From Unio delphinus (Eukaryota > Mollusca > Bivalvia > Unionida > Unionidae): a stretch of DNA of 64,000 nucleotides. Positions within the stretch are counted from its first letter, which is position 1. The number at the start of each line of letters is the position of its first letter. Made by a program: the position numbers and the translations under genes. Below, one piece after another: positions 22,925 to 35,065 of this stretch. The notes below the pieces were generated by a model, which was not told the DNA's origin, did no database searches, and saw only the letters and a program-made list of their open reading frames with translations. The stretch covers positions 7,215,001 through 7,279,000 of the forward strand of contig JAQISU010000097.1 of NCBI GenBank assembly GCA_029339505.1, in the 5' to 3' direction.

Positions 22925-24325
22925 TTATATATTTTCCACTGGCGCATCGATTACTCTCATTCGTCCTCCAACATCTTCGAGTAACATTGATTTGTCGCTG
23001 AGAATGACAGCAACTACTCTGTATTCGGGGATAACACCACGAAGCACAGTAGCTCTAAAATGTATATCAATGACGGACTGTCTTGTTAAATCAAGATGTT
23101 CCAACGAAAAGTAATAGATCGGATATAAATTCCTAAAATCATGTTGTGATATTTGTAGACCGGTATCAACATTTTTATCGCGTCCCATATATGACAACAG
23201 TCGATGATACATGTGTGCAATATGGTTTTGACCGTAATGAAGTTGTATATCCTCGGATGGTTCCTGCTGGCCGTTTATTCTCAGCAAAACGTCAGTAACG
23301 CCTAATTGATCAAATATCATATGGCTGTGTAATTGTGAACCAACTCTCGCCATATCCTGCAATGCAATAAATATATGACGCGGAGCTGAAACACCTTGTT
23401 GTGATGACAGGTATCATGTAAATATACAGTTAACAGTTGATTGCTTAATATCTGTTTTTGTTGTTAACCAACTTAGCAATGATTTTCCTCCTGTATCCAT
23501 AAGTGATAGTAATCGTTCTTCTGCGCCGAGTGCTGGAGTCATTACTGGTATCCACAATGATAGTTTTGTTAGAATGACTTTACCGGCATCAGCATTTGGA
23601 TTTGCAGCATCTGTTGGAACCCTCCAAATTGCATCAATATCATTACCTTTTTGTACGAGTACTACTGTATGCTTTGCTCCATAGATAACTTTTCTAACAT
23701 TTCTACAGAATCCAAATATATGATACAGTGGAATCGCATATGAAAATGATTTACACCGCCCTTCCAACATTGACATGCGTGTTGCAGCTCCTAGATTGAA
23801 ATTGTATCATTGTTTATAATCATCAGCATCAGCATTACGAGCATTATTTCTTGGTCGTCCTACAAAAAATTGATTTCTCCCAGTAGTATTTTTATCATCC
23901 TTTGCAAACATCATAGAAGGACCTGCCGATCTTGTATAATCATCAGAATATCTTGCTAAACCCACTATTGTTGTGGCAACATCAACATCGCGTTCTATAG
24001 ACTCGATCTCTCTTCCATTAATCATATATCTTGCACTCTCAAATAGCGCCATGATACCATTATTGACAAAACCGACTTGGGTATCAACTGGGTACGGTGC
24101 TGGTACAGCAGGAGTATCAGCAGCTGTTACAAGTTCTCCTACTACTTTGATAAATGCTTCAGCGGCTAGAAAATATTTACTGGTATCATGAACTTGAAGC
24201 TCGATTCTTGATCGAAGATCCGGTTGTACTGTGTGATAAGAATAAAATTGATAATCGCGTACAGAATCATCTTTACGCACTGGGGCTTCCATATCAAAAG
24301 CTGGATCAAGTGTCCGTTTGAACAT
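22925..24325 (-). pseudogene. Major capsid protein (double jelly-roll-like), copy A
   Basis: A single reading frame of 467 codons interrupted by only two TGA codons (near 23806 and 23414). It starts MFKRTLDPAFDMEAPV. Landmarks are DYQFYSYHTVQPDLRSRIEL, ARYMINGREIESIE, SYAIPLYHIFGFCRNVRKVI, the MIFDQLGVTDVLLRINGQQE strand, and YPIYYFSLEHLDLTRQSVID near the C-terminus, where Polinton capsid proteins have their conserved second jelly-roll strand. Length matches copy B (475 residues) apart from ~60 residues missing near 23810. It follows the minor virion gene by 4 nt. Confidence 0.82.
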
Positions 24326-24329
24326 TTTA

Positions 24330-24791
24330 TTATATATTCCTTGATCTAAATCGTGATGTCTGTTGGGATCTTAAGCCACTTCCTGCTATCATGTTTGTGA
24401 TATCATCTGGGTTGCTGGTCGCCAACAATGCTAATTTTTGATCCACTGCTCTATTTATTATATTACTAACATTTGCAGGCATCACTGTTGTAGATGGTAA
24501 TGCCATTGTTGATTTTCTTCGCCGTCGAACTAACGACATTAGTTTATCCTTTGCAGCATAAAATGCTTTCCCGGCAACATCTCCAACAGCGCTAATACCC
24601 TTATGACGAATAACATCAATAGCTTTCATTGATAATTATTTTGCTAATGGCGCCACTTTTGGAGCCATTCTTGCAAATAACCCTGCAATGGTATTGCCAA
24701 GGCCATCACCATTTTATGCTCTATAAATAGGCAATCGTGAGTTTACTACATAGACGCTGTTTGGTTTATCATGGTTGTAGTGTATGATCAT
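24330..24791 (-). pseudogene. Minor virion protein (B 51336 homologue), copy A
   Basis: Begins MIIHYNHDKP, as in B, and has NGDGLGN, ARMAPKVAPLAK, SMKAIDVI, a basic stretch LVRRRRK, and STTVMPANVSNIINRAVDQK, ending in IAGSGL and Arg-rich residues. Stops occur near 24717 and 24640. The Arg/Lys-rich middle suggests DNA or membrane contact in the virion; function unknown. It lies immediately upstream of the capsid gene in all three copies. Confidence 0.7.
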
Positions 24792-24841
24792 CTTATTATA
24801 AAAACACTAGTGTTTTCTAAATGAATATTTATCTAATTGCA

Positions 24842-24994
24842 AAAATCCCTTGGATTTTCATCGTAAATGATTTCCAATCCTACGGATTTTCATTGCTAGC
24901 AATTTTCATCGTGAACGATTTCCAATCCTACGGATTTTCATTCCTAGTGAAATTTTCATTTCAGTGATGAATCACTAATAACCATCCGTAGGAT
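24842..24994. repeat. Cluster of four short palindromes (AATCC-n3-GGATT type), copy A
   Basis: AAAATCCcttGGATTTT at 24842, AATCCtacGGATT at 24876 and 24924, and ATCCgtaGGAT at 24984. They lie between two virion genes, the last at the 3' end of the upstream gene. The same type of palindrome is scattered through copy B. Confidence 0.8.
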
Positions 24995-25969
24995 TTTTTA
25001 CTAACTCATCAATGAAATCTCTATATGTTTTGCTATTCATGATGCCGCCTTGAAATAACCGCATGCAGATATCAGCTGCTTCATTAATTATTTCCTGTGA
25101 GTTATTTCCAGCTCGTTTTCCTCCTATGAGAACTTCTAATCGTGTTATATCACTGAGAATATTACCAGGACAACGAATAAGACCACTACCTGAAATTCCA
25201 CTCGGAGAAGATCCCTTCCCACTACTATAACCAGTTGCACCTTGTGCATCATCATCTTCTTTTCGATCATATAATGGTTGACCACTTATTATTTTTTTTT
25301 ATCTTATCCAAATACGAAATAAAATTATTATCATCATTTGAGATATTAGTTAGCTCATCGTATTTTGCCAAATATACTGTATTTTTCCAGGTGGTAAAGC
25401 CTTTTATGAATTTTCTAAAATCATCGTTTATATATTTTTCCCTTTTTTCCTTTTTAAAATTTTTAACAACAAAATCAGCTAATTCATCATCCGTGTAATT
25501 TTTAAATTTATTTATAGCTTCTTTCGGAAATATCTCTGCGGGTGTGTATCCCCTCATCGTTTTCGAAATTTTTTCCTCCTTTTCTTCAAGTTGTTCTCGT
25601 TGTTCTTGTTCAATATCACCTAGTCGTTCAACTTCTCTTTGAGTTAATATATCACCATGGAGTTTTTGTAAAGATTTTTGTGTTTGTTAAGTTTTCATTG
25701 CTATTTTTTCAAGTACAGGAAGAAGAGGCTCTTCTTTTCTTGGTCCCTCCTTGGGGACATCTCCATACATTGCTCGCTCAGTGGCTGATATTACCCCATT
25801 CGTTGCCGTGGTTATTGGTTTAAACAGATCTTCAGTTCTGGCTGTAAAATCAATCTGAAAACTGTCTAGCTTGTAGTTTTTCTCTGACAGAATCGCGGAT
25901 TGGGATGAACTTCTTGATTGCAGCTAATCTTTCACACGCTAATCTAGTTGTTAGTGATTCATTTACCAT
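24985..25969 (-). pseudogene. Virion-module protein (B 50211 homologue), copy A
   Basis: The start MVNESLTTRLACERLAAIKK is shared with B, C and D. The middle has a charged helical region, including GYTPAEIFPKEAINKFKNYT and DDFRKFIKGFTTWKNTVYLA. The C-terminus has CPGNIL, DITRLEVLIGGKRAGNNSQE and FQGGIMNSKTYRDFIDEL. Frameshifts and stops are present near 25850, 25690, 25560 and 25265. Function unknown; a scaffold- or core-like role is possible from its place before the capsid genes. Confidence 0.65.
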
Positions 25970-26239
25970 TATTGAAATTACTTTGCAATTTCCAATTAAT
26001 GTACTATCTAAATGCAGTGACTTTATCACCATAAATAATTTCAAAAGGAAAAAGTCTATGAGAAATAACATGGGAAATCGACCATTTGACCCAACTCAGG
26101 CAGGCAAAAATAACCAAAAATCACCCAAAAATGACCAAAAATCAATAAAAAAAAAAAAAATTGCTAAAATATTTCAGTAATTAATAAATACCTGTTCATT
26201 GAGTAATTATGTACATGTCAAATCATTGGTTAGAACTTA

Positions 26240-26609
26240 TTCTGTTGAGGTTACCAAAGGGGGATTTTCAGTTTGGCGGATAATAGCTCTTATTGTTTTA
26301 ACCCTCAAATTAATTGTGCGTTTGATTTCATATTGCTGCCCCAATTCTTTTCTGATTTTTTCGACAACAGTGAATAACAGGACAAACTTACTGATGTCGT
26401 TACAGAAGGGAGTCGCGAATAGCATTCTGGATTTTCTTTATAAAAGCGTACCCTTTTGGTAATACGTATTTATTATTCATAGCGCTGTATTCAATATCTT
26501 GAAAATCAGAAAGAATCTGATCACAATTTAATCGATCTGATAATTGAATTCCTTGATTTTTCAAATTTGAAATCTCAGTTATGATCTCATTGATATTTTC
26601 AGAATTCAT
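26240..26609 (-). pseudogene. Small coiled protein (B 48652 homologue), copy A
   Basis: Starts MNSENINEI. The FQDIEYSAMNNKYVLPKGYA and IKKIQNAIRDSLL segments, and a following frame with CNDISKFVLLFTVVEKIRKE, align loosely in order with B 48652 (ISSARDKQYPTYRSEYRVAK, SLKEFATVSKLLKSLLKS). One frameshift near 26410. Similarity is modest. Confidence 0.5.
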
Positions 26610-26639
26610 TTATATATAATAATATATATTTCTAATTTG

Positions 26640-27899
26640 AAAAATTGATATTGATATATTTATTAAAAATAAATAATAGCAATGATGAGCGATTATCATT
26701 CACACTGGGTAGCCTTTGTGTCTTTTATAGGGTTCATTCTGAATTATCCTGTGAGGGTTATCCTTGTGTGTAACGTAGAGCTTTTGCATCCATGCTATTA
26801 TTTATTTTGGGGGCACCCATAGACATATCTCCAGTGAATTTTCTACGCGAAACGAAATGTTAGAATATTCAGAAGACTGTCTATGTATTTTGTACACCTC
26901 CCCCCCAAGAATTAATTTCCTGGGGGTGTATAAAATTACACCGTTACATATTTGACGTGACGGGAGGTGTACATGGCGTCCCCAATCATATAGAAAAAAA
27001 TCAGTACCGTTGACAATGTATCTGTTACAAGAATCGAACCATGGCCCCCCAGGACGACGTCCCAACGCGTAACAAATTACGCTAGATTTCGATATCTACA
27101 AGTATATGTTTTTGAATACGATATATGTGTATCAATCATAGTTATTCTGTAAAGAAAACCGAATACTTGAAGAAAAAAAAACAGAATACAACTGTTTGTA
27201 ATACTACGTATTTGATTCGTTTTCTTACAAAACATAATTTTCCCAACTGATTATATCTCCATTGAGAATCATGACAGTTTAAACAGTAAAATATGGTTAA
27301 ACTCTATCTTTCCTAAGCTCTATTTGTTCTAAATGGACAATTATTATAGTGAATAGAGAGACAGTCTGATGGAAGGAGACAGACAGACAGATAGATAGAT
27401 ATATGTTTGTTTGATAAGGATTTTTATCGTAGCTTTAACAATTTTTCAGTCATAATCCATTAACTGTGGTCAAAACGTTTATATCACGGGTCAACATTAG
27501 TTGGTTACAAGCAATAATTAAATAATGTAGACGAGATCTGAAGCTACAAAATGACAAGGATATATCCAAATTTGTTTGACTGCTTTGTAAGATTGCATTT
27601 ATATTGATCCCCCAGCTGACTGACAGACATAGTATTAACAGCTATGGGAGTGCAAATCGATAAAAGGCATGGCCGTAGCTAACGTTACTAGGACATCAAA
27701 AGCCTTGTTGATTTGTCTTAGAAGAGGCGCAGGGGCGTGGACAGTAGACAGGGTCATTTAAAGAACACGGAAATTGTAATAAAAACACTTGCTATTGTTT
27801 GATTTGGAAACGCTAGCGTTTCTACGACAGGTTCAGAGTACTATAACACACTGGAAATTGTGGACATGCGACAACAATTGTGGAGGGGTTTTTTTTGTT
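26640..27899. other. Right arm of copy A between virion module and TIR
   Basis: No Polinton gene is recognisable here. 26800-27090 looks like an inverted tRNA-derived SINE (gaatcgaacc at 27032 is the complement of a B box). 27405-27455 carries part of the dispersed repeat seen at 6610. 27797-27830 is almost identical to 14221-14253 of the helicase gene (gatttggaaacgctagcg), a possible displaced fragment. The rest is uncharacterised. Confidence 0.5.
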
Positions 27900-28106
27900 G
27901 CGAATGAGCCTCTATAAAACATAGCAGCAGCAAGGGGGCGAGGGACAACCAGTTGTGGCGGGTTTATTTGCCAATGAGCCTCTATAAACAATTTACGAGG
28001 AAGTCTTAGTTTGCCAAATTGATGGGTTTTTTTTCGATATCGAAGAAGCCTTGGTTTGCTAAATTGATGCCTCTAAAAAGTTGTCTGATTCGCCCCTGCT
28101 GCTGCT
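27900..28106 (-). repeat. Right TIR of copy A
   Basis: Inverse of the left TIR; it ends cgcccctgctgctgct. A partial duplication of the segment gagcctctataaa lies at ~27907 and ~27967, so the inner part of this TIR is itself repeated. Confidence 0.88.
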
Positions 28107-28625
28107 CTACATGTAATTGTGATGTCAGACATTTACTACATGTAATTGTAATTATGTCAGACATTTACTACATGTAATTGTAATTATGTCAGACATTTAC
28201 TACATGTAATTGAGATGTCAGACATTTACTACATTTAATAGTGATGTCAGATATTTATGTAATTGTGATTAGGTTAGAATTTTGCCACATGAAAAGAGCA
28301 GTGTATACTATGATAGTCATTGTATGAATTTGTAACCAATCAGAGTTGAGCATTTGACATGCATGAAGTACTTGTAATTATGTCAGACATTTACTACATG
28401 TAATTGTAATTATGTCAGACATTTACTACATGTAATTGTAATTATGTCAGACATTTACTACATGTAATTGAGATGTCAGACATTTACTACATTTAATAGT
28501 GATGTCAGATATTTATGTAATTGTGATTAGGTTAGAATTTTGCCACATGAAAAGAGCAGTGTATACTATGATAGTCATTGTATGAATTTGTAACCAATCA
28601 GAGTTGAGCATTTGACATGCAGGAA
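28107..28625 (+). repeat. Satellite right of copy A, with a ~245-bp block duplicated
   Basis: Continues the acatgtaattg / gtcagacatttact satellite found at 11455. A higher-order unit of about 245 bp (28140-28378) is repeated at 28385-28620 nearly unchanged, including gccacatgaaaagagcagtg and aaccaatcagagttgagcat. Confidence 0.88.
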
Positions 28626-28849
28626 GTACATGACACTGTTTTTTAAGATTGGCCAGAGTAGTGACCCTATTAGCAGTCTATGGTTTGATTCTTTAACAGT
28701 TAGTGTGTAGATAGAATATTGTTATTAGAAAACATAAGACTTTAATTTCAGTTTTAAGTGTTATACTATAATATACAGAAGACATGATACGCATTTAATG
28801 CACTTATTAGACTTGCTATTGCTCTTTTTGAATACATTGAGGGGTTTTT

Positions 28850-31000
28850 GCACCAAACTGGAAGGCTCCCCTTATGGCTATGTTGGCCAACCCCCCATTT
28901 TTTAAAATTCAGTGGGGGCAAGTACCAACATTTATCAAATCCTAGATGCAACCCTGCTAGTGTAAATTGGAAGCTACACAAAGATTTTGGTACCCATCTA
29001 CAGAGGGATTATGGATCCAGGCTTATTAAGAATGGTTCATGTGGCCTTCACATAGTCCACAACAGTTTTAAAAGAGGAATGTCAGCAGCAGGCTGGAATG
29101 TATCCTTCTTCTCATCAGCAAGGCTGGTTTGTTTGTTTGTTTTTAGGGTTTAACACCATTTTCAGCACAACATAGGCTATGCATGGCGGTCAGTATTAAT
29201 GGTGGAGGAAGAACCTGGAATGAACCACCGACCCACGAAAAGCTACTGGCAAGCTTTCTCACATACCCATATTGGTCGAATCTGAGACTCGAACACACGC
29301 AGACAGAGGTGAGGTGGCAGTCATCCGTAACAGACAGCACTTTAGACCACTCGGCCACTCTGGACCCCACCAGCAAGGCTGGAAGACTTTGTCAGATTGT
29401 CTGAAGGACAGAGCCCACTGAAGTTTGTCGCCCATTGTTGGCTAGAGAACATTCCAGTATGTGAGAGAACAATAAAGATCTTCCCAAACATAGTCATCCT
29501 GGCAATGTATCAGGTGTTGAGATGAATGATGAGCCGCGTCATAAAGAAAAGTATCCTTGATTGCTTAGATGGAAAAATGGTAAAGATTAACATCGCAGAC
29601 ACTTCCCTCCAAGTGGGCTACAATTAGGTAGACATCGAGTATGCCTCAGAAAAACTGAAGGAGGGCACAGCAGGACTGATGCCAAGTGAGAGACAGAAGA
29701 TGGAGTATAAGGCATGTCTCATATAAATTGTCAAAACCATCCTAAAGAAAATTCCAGTCTCCTATTCAACTGTGAGGAACTTGTCCATTCATTCTCCTCC
29801 ATTGATGGCAGCAGACAGGACAAAGTGCAGAGATAAGTTCTGTACATTTCTTTCATACCTGGTCAGCTGTCAAAGATGAATGAGGACTTGTGCGATACTG
29901 TCCTTCAGCAGTTTAAAATCCTACTTGACTGCATCCCAACAAAAAAGTTATTGGCATTACGTCCATTGGAGGACCAGGTACATACATGCTAGCCATTATG
30001 CTTTTGGCTTAATCATTACACTGTTTTTTCACTAAATTATGCCTTATGCGTAACTGTATATGGATTATGCTTTCTCTGTATATCCACCTTCCCAAAAACT
30101 CATTTATTTTCTAGTTTTTATTAACATTCAATTAATCCCACATACCGTATTTTAGAAAAGACAGCTTCTACGGAATACAATATAAGAGTACGCTTGTCCG
30201 TGGACTTTCCTAACAGTATCATGTTCTATTTATAGCAATTTTCAACCTCGTATTCTATTTTTAGCAGCTGTATGGCTTAGTAAGGAGAGAAGAGACTGGT
30301 TTTCTAATTTCATTCTTTTCGCACAGATTCTTTGTTCTAATTCATATTAGATGGAGATCCAGTCTAAGTTATTTTGGTGCTAAAAGGTATATTTTATTTT
30401 AGTCAGTGCGTATATGAGAGCACAAATATCTCCTTTTAAATAATTTCACAGATGAATAGAAAAAGTCAGAAAATAAACTAAACCAAAACATAGCAGAATC
30501 CTCTAAATATTAAGACATCAGTAAAGAATGTTAAAAAAACAAAAGGGGCAAATAAATCATTGTTCATTAAAATGTTAGCATTTTAAATGTGGATTACGCT
30601 TTTTCTGCCTGTAGTACGCTCTTTGACCACTTGGATTATGCTTTTTCCTCATCAGGGGTTGGCTTGTATGCAGGTAGAGTGCATACAGTGACCTTGAGCC
30701 AGTTCTTTGCTTGTGCTATTGCTTGGTCAGGCCACTGCAGAAAGAAGTTTTAGCATGAACAAGGAGATTGAGGTGGAGAACATTAAGAAAGAAACCATGA
30801 TTGCCAGAGAATTATCTGTGAGCATGTCAGAGTAGGAGGCCTGGCAAACATACACATTTCAAAGGAACTTTTGATGTCATGCAAGTTGGCTAGCAAAGAT
30901 GCATACAGAACCTTGATGATGTGTGTTTGAAGGTCAAATCAGCTAGCTACACAGACAACTAAAAGAAAACAGACCCTTGAAGCTCTAGAATAGCTCAAGA
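28850..31000 (+). pseudogene. Relic hAT-like transposase-type coding region
   Basis: In changing + frames one can read fragments such as RLEDFVRLSEGQSPLKFVAH, WLENIPVCERTIKIFPNIV and, at ~30735, ATAERSFSMNKEIEVENIKK. The last resembles the C-terminal dimerisation segment of hAT-derived proteins. Stops and frameshifts are frequent, and a SINE (29140-29376) interrupts the region. No ends were found. It lies in the last BARD1 intron. Confidence 0.55.
29140..29376 (-). mobile_element. tRNA-derived SINE (type 1), antisense copy
   Basis: Inverted relative to 8977: ggcttacc-like tail words, aagctactggcaagctttct, then gagactcgaacacacgc (complement of the B box) and tagaccactcggccactctgg (complement of the A box region). 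It sits inside the hAT-like relic. Confidence 0.8.
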
Positions 31001-31199
31001 TAAAGGATTGAGGATAGCATCCAGCATCTCAAGAAAACACTGGACAAATTGTATTGAGAGGCAAAAACTACTGAAAACTTTCCTTTGTTTCACTTGCTAA
31101 TGCACTGAAGAAAGAGAAACAGCACAAGCAGTCAGAAATGGAAACTAACAAAAATATAATTGCTGATTATGTTAAAGAACTTAGTATTTAAAAAGTCAG

Positions 31200-32212
31200 T
31201 GGTTGTGGTGTGGTCATATTTGAATGTAGAATTTAAAGAAAAGATTGTGAATATTCTACTTTATCAACTTTTTATCCTTCCATTGTATTTTGTTCTTCAT
31301 ATGGTGATTTGTGACTGTCATACAAGCCGACCCTAATCTCTAGTAGTTGTAGTGTAGTTAAGAATTTAAAGAACTCTTTGAAACTAGCTTATCTTATTTG
31401 ATATGTAATCTATGGGTTTTTGTTTTATTCTTCATATCAAGATCTGAATTCATTTCTTTTTCTTAGAAATAAAGTGTTGTTATTCTCCTATGATTTTTTT
31501 AAAAAAAATCTCTATTATAAAATCTTTTTAAATTCTCTATTATAAAGTATCTTTTAAATTCTAGAGTATAAAGTCTGTTACATGTATTTGATTTGGGTCA
31601 TTTATTTTTTATTTTTATTGTTTGTCAGAATCAGATTTGACATTTTAAGTTTAAGATTCATTCATTGGGAGATTTTTTTTAGAAAGTGGGATGACATACT
31701 CTAAGAATAAACACCAGGTGTTGGCCTCATTTCTGACCTAGCTTCAGAGTTGTAAATAAGCTTTTAAAATGATTGGTTGATTCCAAGAACATTATGGAGC
31801 TTTGTTATAAACATCTTTCTATTTTAAGTTAGGTCATACGGTGTGTACAAGATTTTTTGAACATAAATTTGTTCTAAAAGATTCTGCAAGGTGTACCAAA
31901 AGTAAGAAAATTCATAAATCAGATATAAACCACACTACTTGTTGTATATATCACTTGACAATTCTGCTGAATGTAAGAAAATCCTTACTTACTTCATTCC
32001 AACTCTATTCTGCCTGAATCTGTAGGTTTTCCATGTTCAGCTTCATTTTCAAATTTTATGTTTAAGAACTTTTATGAGCACAGGCTTCATATACTATACT
32101 AATTTTTTAAAGAAACTTGGTATATTGAGTCAATTTGTCAAAAAATCACATACATATACTGGTAATTCTGAGATACATAAAACCATATAAAGATATTTGT
32201 CTCTATCTTCAG
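31200..32212. other. End of BARD1 intron, no recognisable feature
   Basis: AT-rich, with short duplicated phrases around 31500-31560 (tctattataaa). No gene or transposon end seen. Confidence 0.55.
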
Positions 32213-32548
32213 TTGCCTGGTCTGTTTGATGGATGCCAATTCTATTTCCATGGTATCTTTGAATATCCCACACCAGAGAAGGAAGAACTCATTGAGCTTG
32301 TCAAAAATGGAGGTGGCAGAATTCTCATGAGGGAGCCAAAACCAGGCCATTATTGTGATGAAGATCTGACTGTGCCCTATCACGCACCACAACATGGAAA
32401 TCTTAAGGAGTGTTGTTATTACATAGTACATGATACCAGTCTAAAGTTTCCACCAATCAGAACTCTCAGACTGTGTTCAGTTCCAGCATCATGGATCATG
32501 AATTGTATTGACAAATTTATGCTTCTTGATCCTCCAGATGAAAATTAA
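32213..32548 (+). CDS. BARD1: BARD1 last exon: BRCT domain 2 and stop
   Basis: A 336-nt terminal exon after ctatcttcag, in phase 0 with the exon ending at 11366. It encodes LFDGCQFYFHG, ELIELVKNGGGRIL, a Tyr-His-Ala segment, and SVPASWIMNCIDKFMLLDP before the TAA at 32546. This is the second BRCT repeat of the phosphopeptide-binding tandem BRCT unit. An upstream in-frame ATG at 32135 lies in the intron and is not the true start. The last codons and stop are copied in a 55-bp tandem array that forms the 3' flank. Confidence 0.88.
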   Translation: MPGLFDGCQFYFHGIFEYPTPEKEELIELVKNGGGRILMREPKPGHYCDEDLTVPYHAPQHGNLKECCYYIVHDTSLKFPPIRTLRLCSVPASWIMNCIDKFMLLDPPDEN

Positions 32549-32880
32549 AGAGATGATTATTAACTGAAAATCACTAGTTCTCTGATCACCAGATGAAAAT
32601 TAAAGACATGATTATTAACTGAAAATCATTAGTTCTCTAATCACCAGATGAAAATTAAAGACATGATTATTAACTGAAAATCACTAGTTCTCTAATCACC
32701 AGATGAAAATTAAAGACATGATTATCAACTGAAAATCACTAGTTCTCTAATCACCAGATGAAAATTAAAGACATGATTATTAACTGAAAATCATTAGTTC
32801 TCTAATCACCAGATGAAAATTAAAGACATGATTATTAACTGAAAATCATTAGTTCTCTAATCACCAGATGAAAATTAAAG
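32534..32880 (+). repeat. 55-bp tandem repeat covering the BARD1 stop codon and 3' UTR
   Basis: ccagatgaaaattaaag occurs at 32534, 32589, 32644, 32699, 32754, 32809 and 32864, a strict 55-bp period. The first copy contains the real final codons and TAA. The downstream copies carry the same bases as 3' flank. Confidence 0.95.
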
Positions 32881-35065
32881 AGACGTGTATTTTACTGCAT
32901 TACTATATTGAGCCAATACCGGTAAGATTAATTGCCAACTGGTCTGTGGTCTTCGCGTCTTCCTTAATTGAGATATTATTTTTACTACCGGTAGATAAAT
33001 AAGCTCAAATGGCTTCTGAACTCATTTTCAAATACGCGCGTTTTTTTTGTTACACCGACTGACGTAATCAGTAGTTCGCATTAACGACGATGTCCAGCGG
33101 TTAATGAATAGAAGTATATATTGTAATGAGAACTGAACAAATATATAAATCATTATATTTTCTCGCCGATACAAAAGACATAGAAGGGCAATAAAACGAA
33201 TGTGAATATGTTCTCAGTTAACAAAACAGCTGCCCTTTTATTAGTAGGTTGAGCAACAGGCTTTCCACACATACCGGTAATTGGTGAACATTTTATTTCG
33301 GGATTCTTTTCTTTATCATTATTAGATGCCTCAGATACACATTTACGCGAAGATACCATAAGTCGGGTTTGTTGTGGAAACAAATATGTATGTTTATATT
33401 TTACGTACCAAATATACTCGACAGAAAATAAATTGGTAGTTTTGCGTATCTAAGTGATATACCGGTATCAGCATTTTTCTTACCCCTTTTGAAACGTGAT
33501 GCAAACAAAAACATAAAAATACAATAAAATCAGTAACCTACATGCATGATTATAAATGACAATTGTTATATTGCGTCAATCTTCAATGCACTTTAATACT
33601 TTGCTTGTGACTTTTGTAGTGATATGCTTCCTAAATCCCCAATATGACCACTGAATGTTGATTTTTTGTTGACAGGCGTAATAAGATCACCATTCCCACA
33701 AATGAAACTTACCCGGTACATGAGTCACATACCTGTACCGTATATATAAGCATTACGGTAAATACCTTCATTACACTAAAAGAAGAAATGAAAAAAAACA
33801 TAGCATATTAGCCCCTCCTCCCCCCCCAATTAGAAAGACGTATGTTACTTAGTAAGCAGTGCTGAATGAATAGTCTAGTTGAGGAAATAAGGTGGAATAT
33901 AAGATTTGGGAAATAGTAATCACAATTATGATAGCTTGAGACCACGTTTGAACTGTAAACATAAATAAATACCCATTTTAGGCATTGCTAGTTATATAAA
34001 AAAAATGACATTGTTTATGTGTCAATCAATTGCAAGGACTTTCACTCTGAGTAGAGCAGGCGGTTTCTTTGAAGTATGTCAGAGAGGCTCGAGTCTAACC
34101 TTTAGGACAATATGAAACTGGGGCACTTTGGTGTCGTGGGAACAATGCAATCCACAGGGAGAAACGGCATGTCTTTTGAGAATTGCACGCATTTTCGACC
34201 CGAAAAATCTGCGAATACGCATATATGGAGAAAACGATGCTGAAATATGCCACACATTAAATACTTACTGATGGTAGGTCACATCTGCGTGTTTTTGGAT
34301 TTAATCTCACAACTTGGGTTTTTAAAAGATTTATTTTTTTGCATGACATACCTCATCGTATTACGGACGGCATTAACTAAATATATTCAATGACCATTTG
34401 AATTCATTGGAGATCTATCTGTATACATTGGAAGCATTAACACATAATCTGTTTAAAAACGTTTTTCGTTAGAACGTATTCGGAGTTCTTGGAATTATTG
34501 GACTTCAAAGATCATTTAGGAAACAGGAATTTATTCCCCATGCTGTAAGTCAATTCAATTCTTTCACTTCTGCATTTTACGATTTAAAATATTTTCTACT
34601 TTTTGTTGCGTAAAATAAGACACTGGAGTCGTAAAATGGTAAAATGACAAAGTAAAAGATCATTGAGCAAAATATATATGTGTGTGTGTGTGTGTGTGTC
34701 ACTTACCCCCCGCCCGAATTTATGTTTGGTGACACTCTTTTAAAATATCGCAACCAGATGAAAATGAATTGACGACTTGTGCCTCAGTTAATAACGTGCC
34801 CAAAGCCATTATTCATAACTTACTTTGCAAAACAATACCCTGGTCATTTGATGTAACTAAATCGAACTTTGGTATATTTTTTTCAATCCGTTTGAAAAGT
34901 AAATCTTCCCTTCCAGTATCGTAGATCATATTATGTACGAAAAATAATAGGAAGACTAAAATAAAATAAAAATTTGTGTACAAAAATTATGATAGATTTA
35001 ATTAATTATTATTTCTAAGACTTGATGGTGTACGAAAAATTAAAGGGTACGAATAATAACATGAA
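32881..35065. other. Intergenic, no gene recognised
   Basis: AT-rich sequence downstream of BARD1. Several accggta words occur (32920-33770). A short (TG)n lies at 34677-34698. A-rich stretches such as 31500 and 33790 could be poly(A) related but nothing is decisive. Confidence 0.55.

Larger units (their letters stand above)
11565..28106. mobile_element. Polinton/adintovirus-like element, copy A, 16.5 kb
   Basis: The element starts agcagcagcaggggcgaatc and ends with its inverse, inside a satellite in the last BARD1 intron. The 5-bp ctaca lies on both sides (11560-11564 and 28107-28111), as expected of a retroviral-type integrase. Polintons are typically 15-20 kb with AG...CT ends and ~100-1000 bp TIRs. 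It encodes an FtsK/HerA-type ATPase, integrase remnant, PolB-like/helicase remnant, Cys-rich protein, HNH nuclease, and an inverted virion module with major capsid protein and protease. It is interrupted by a hAT-like element, a 1.5-kb unknown insert and several internal deletions. It is a relic: nearly every gene is broken. Confidence 0.9.

Noticed and set aside
32135..32212. In-frame extension upstream of the last BARD1 exon
   Set aside because: It lies before a good splice acceptor (ctatcttcag), and the exon phase fits the preceding exon without it.
33153..33383. Small minus-strand open frame downstream of BARD1
   Set aside because: No recognisable motif, AT-rich intergenic context, no promoter or neighbour support.
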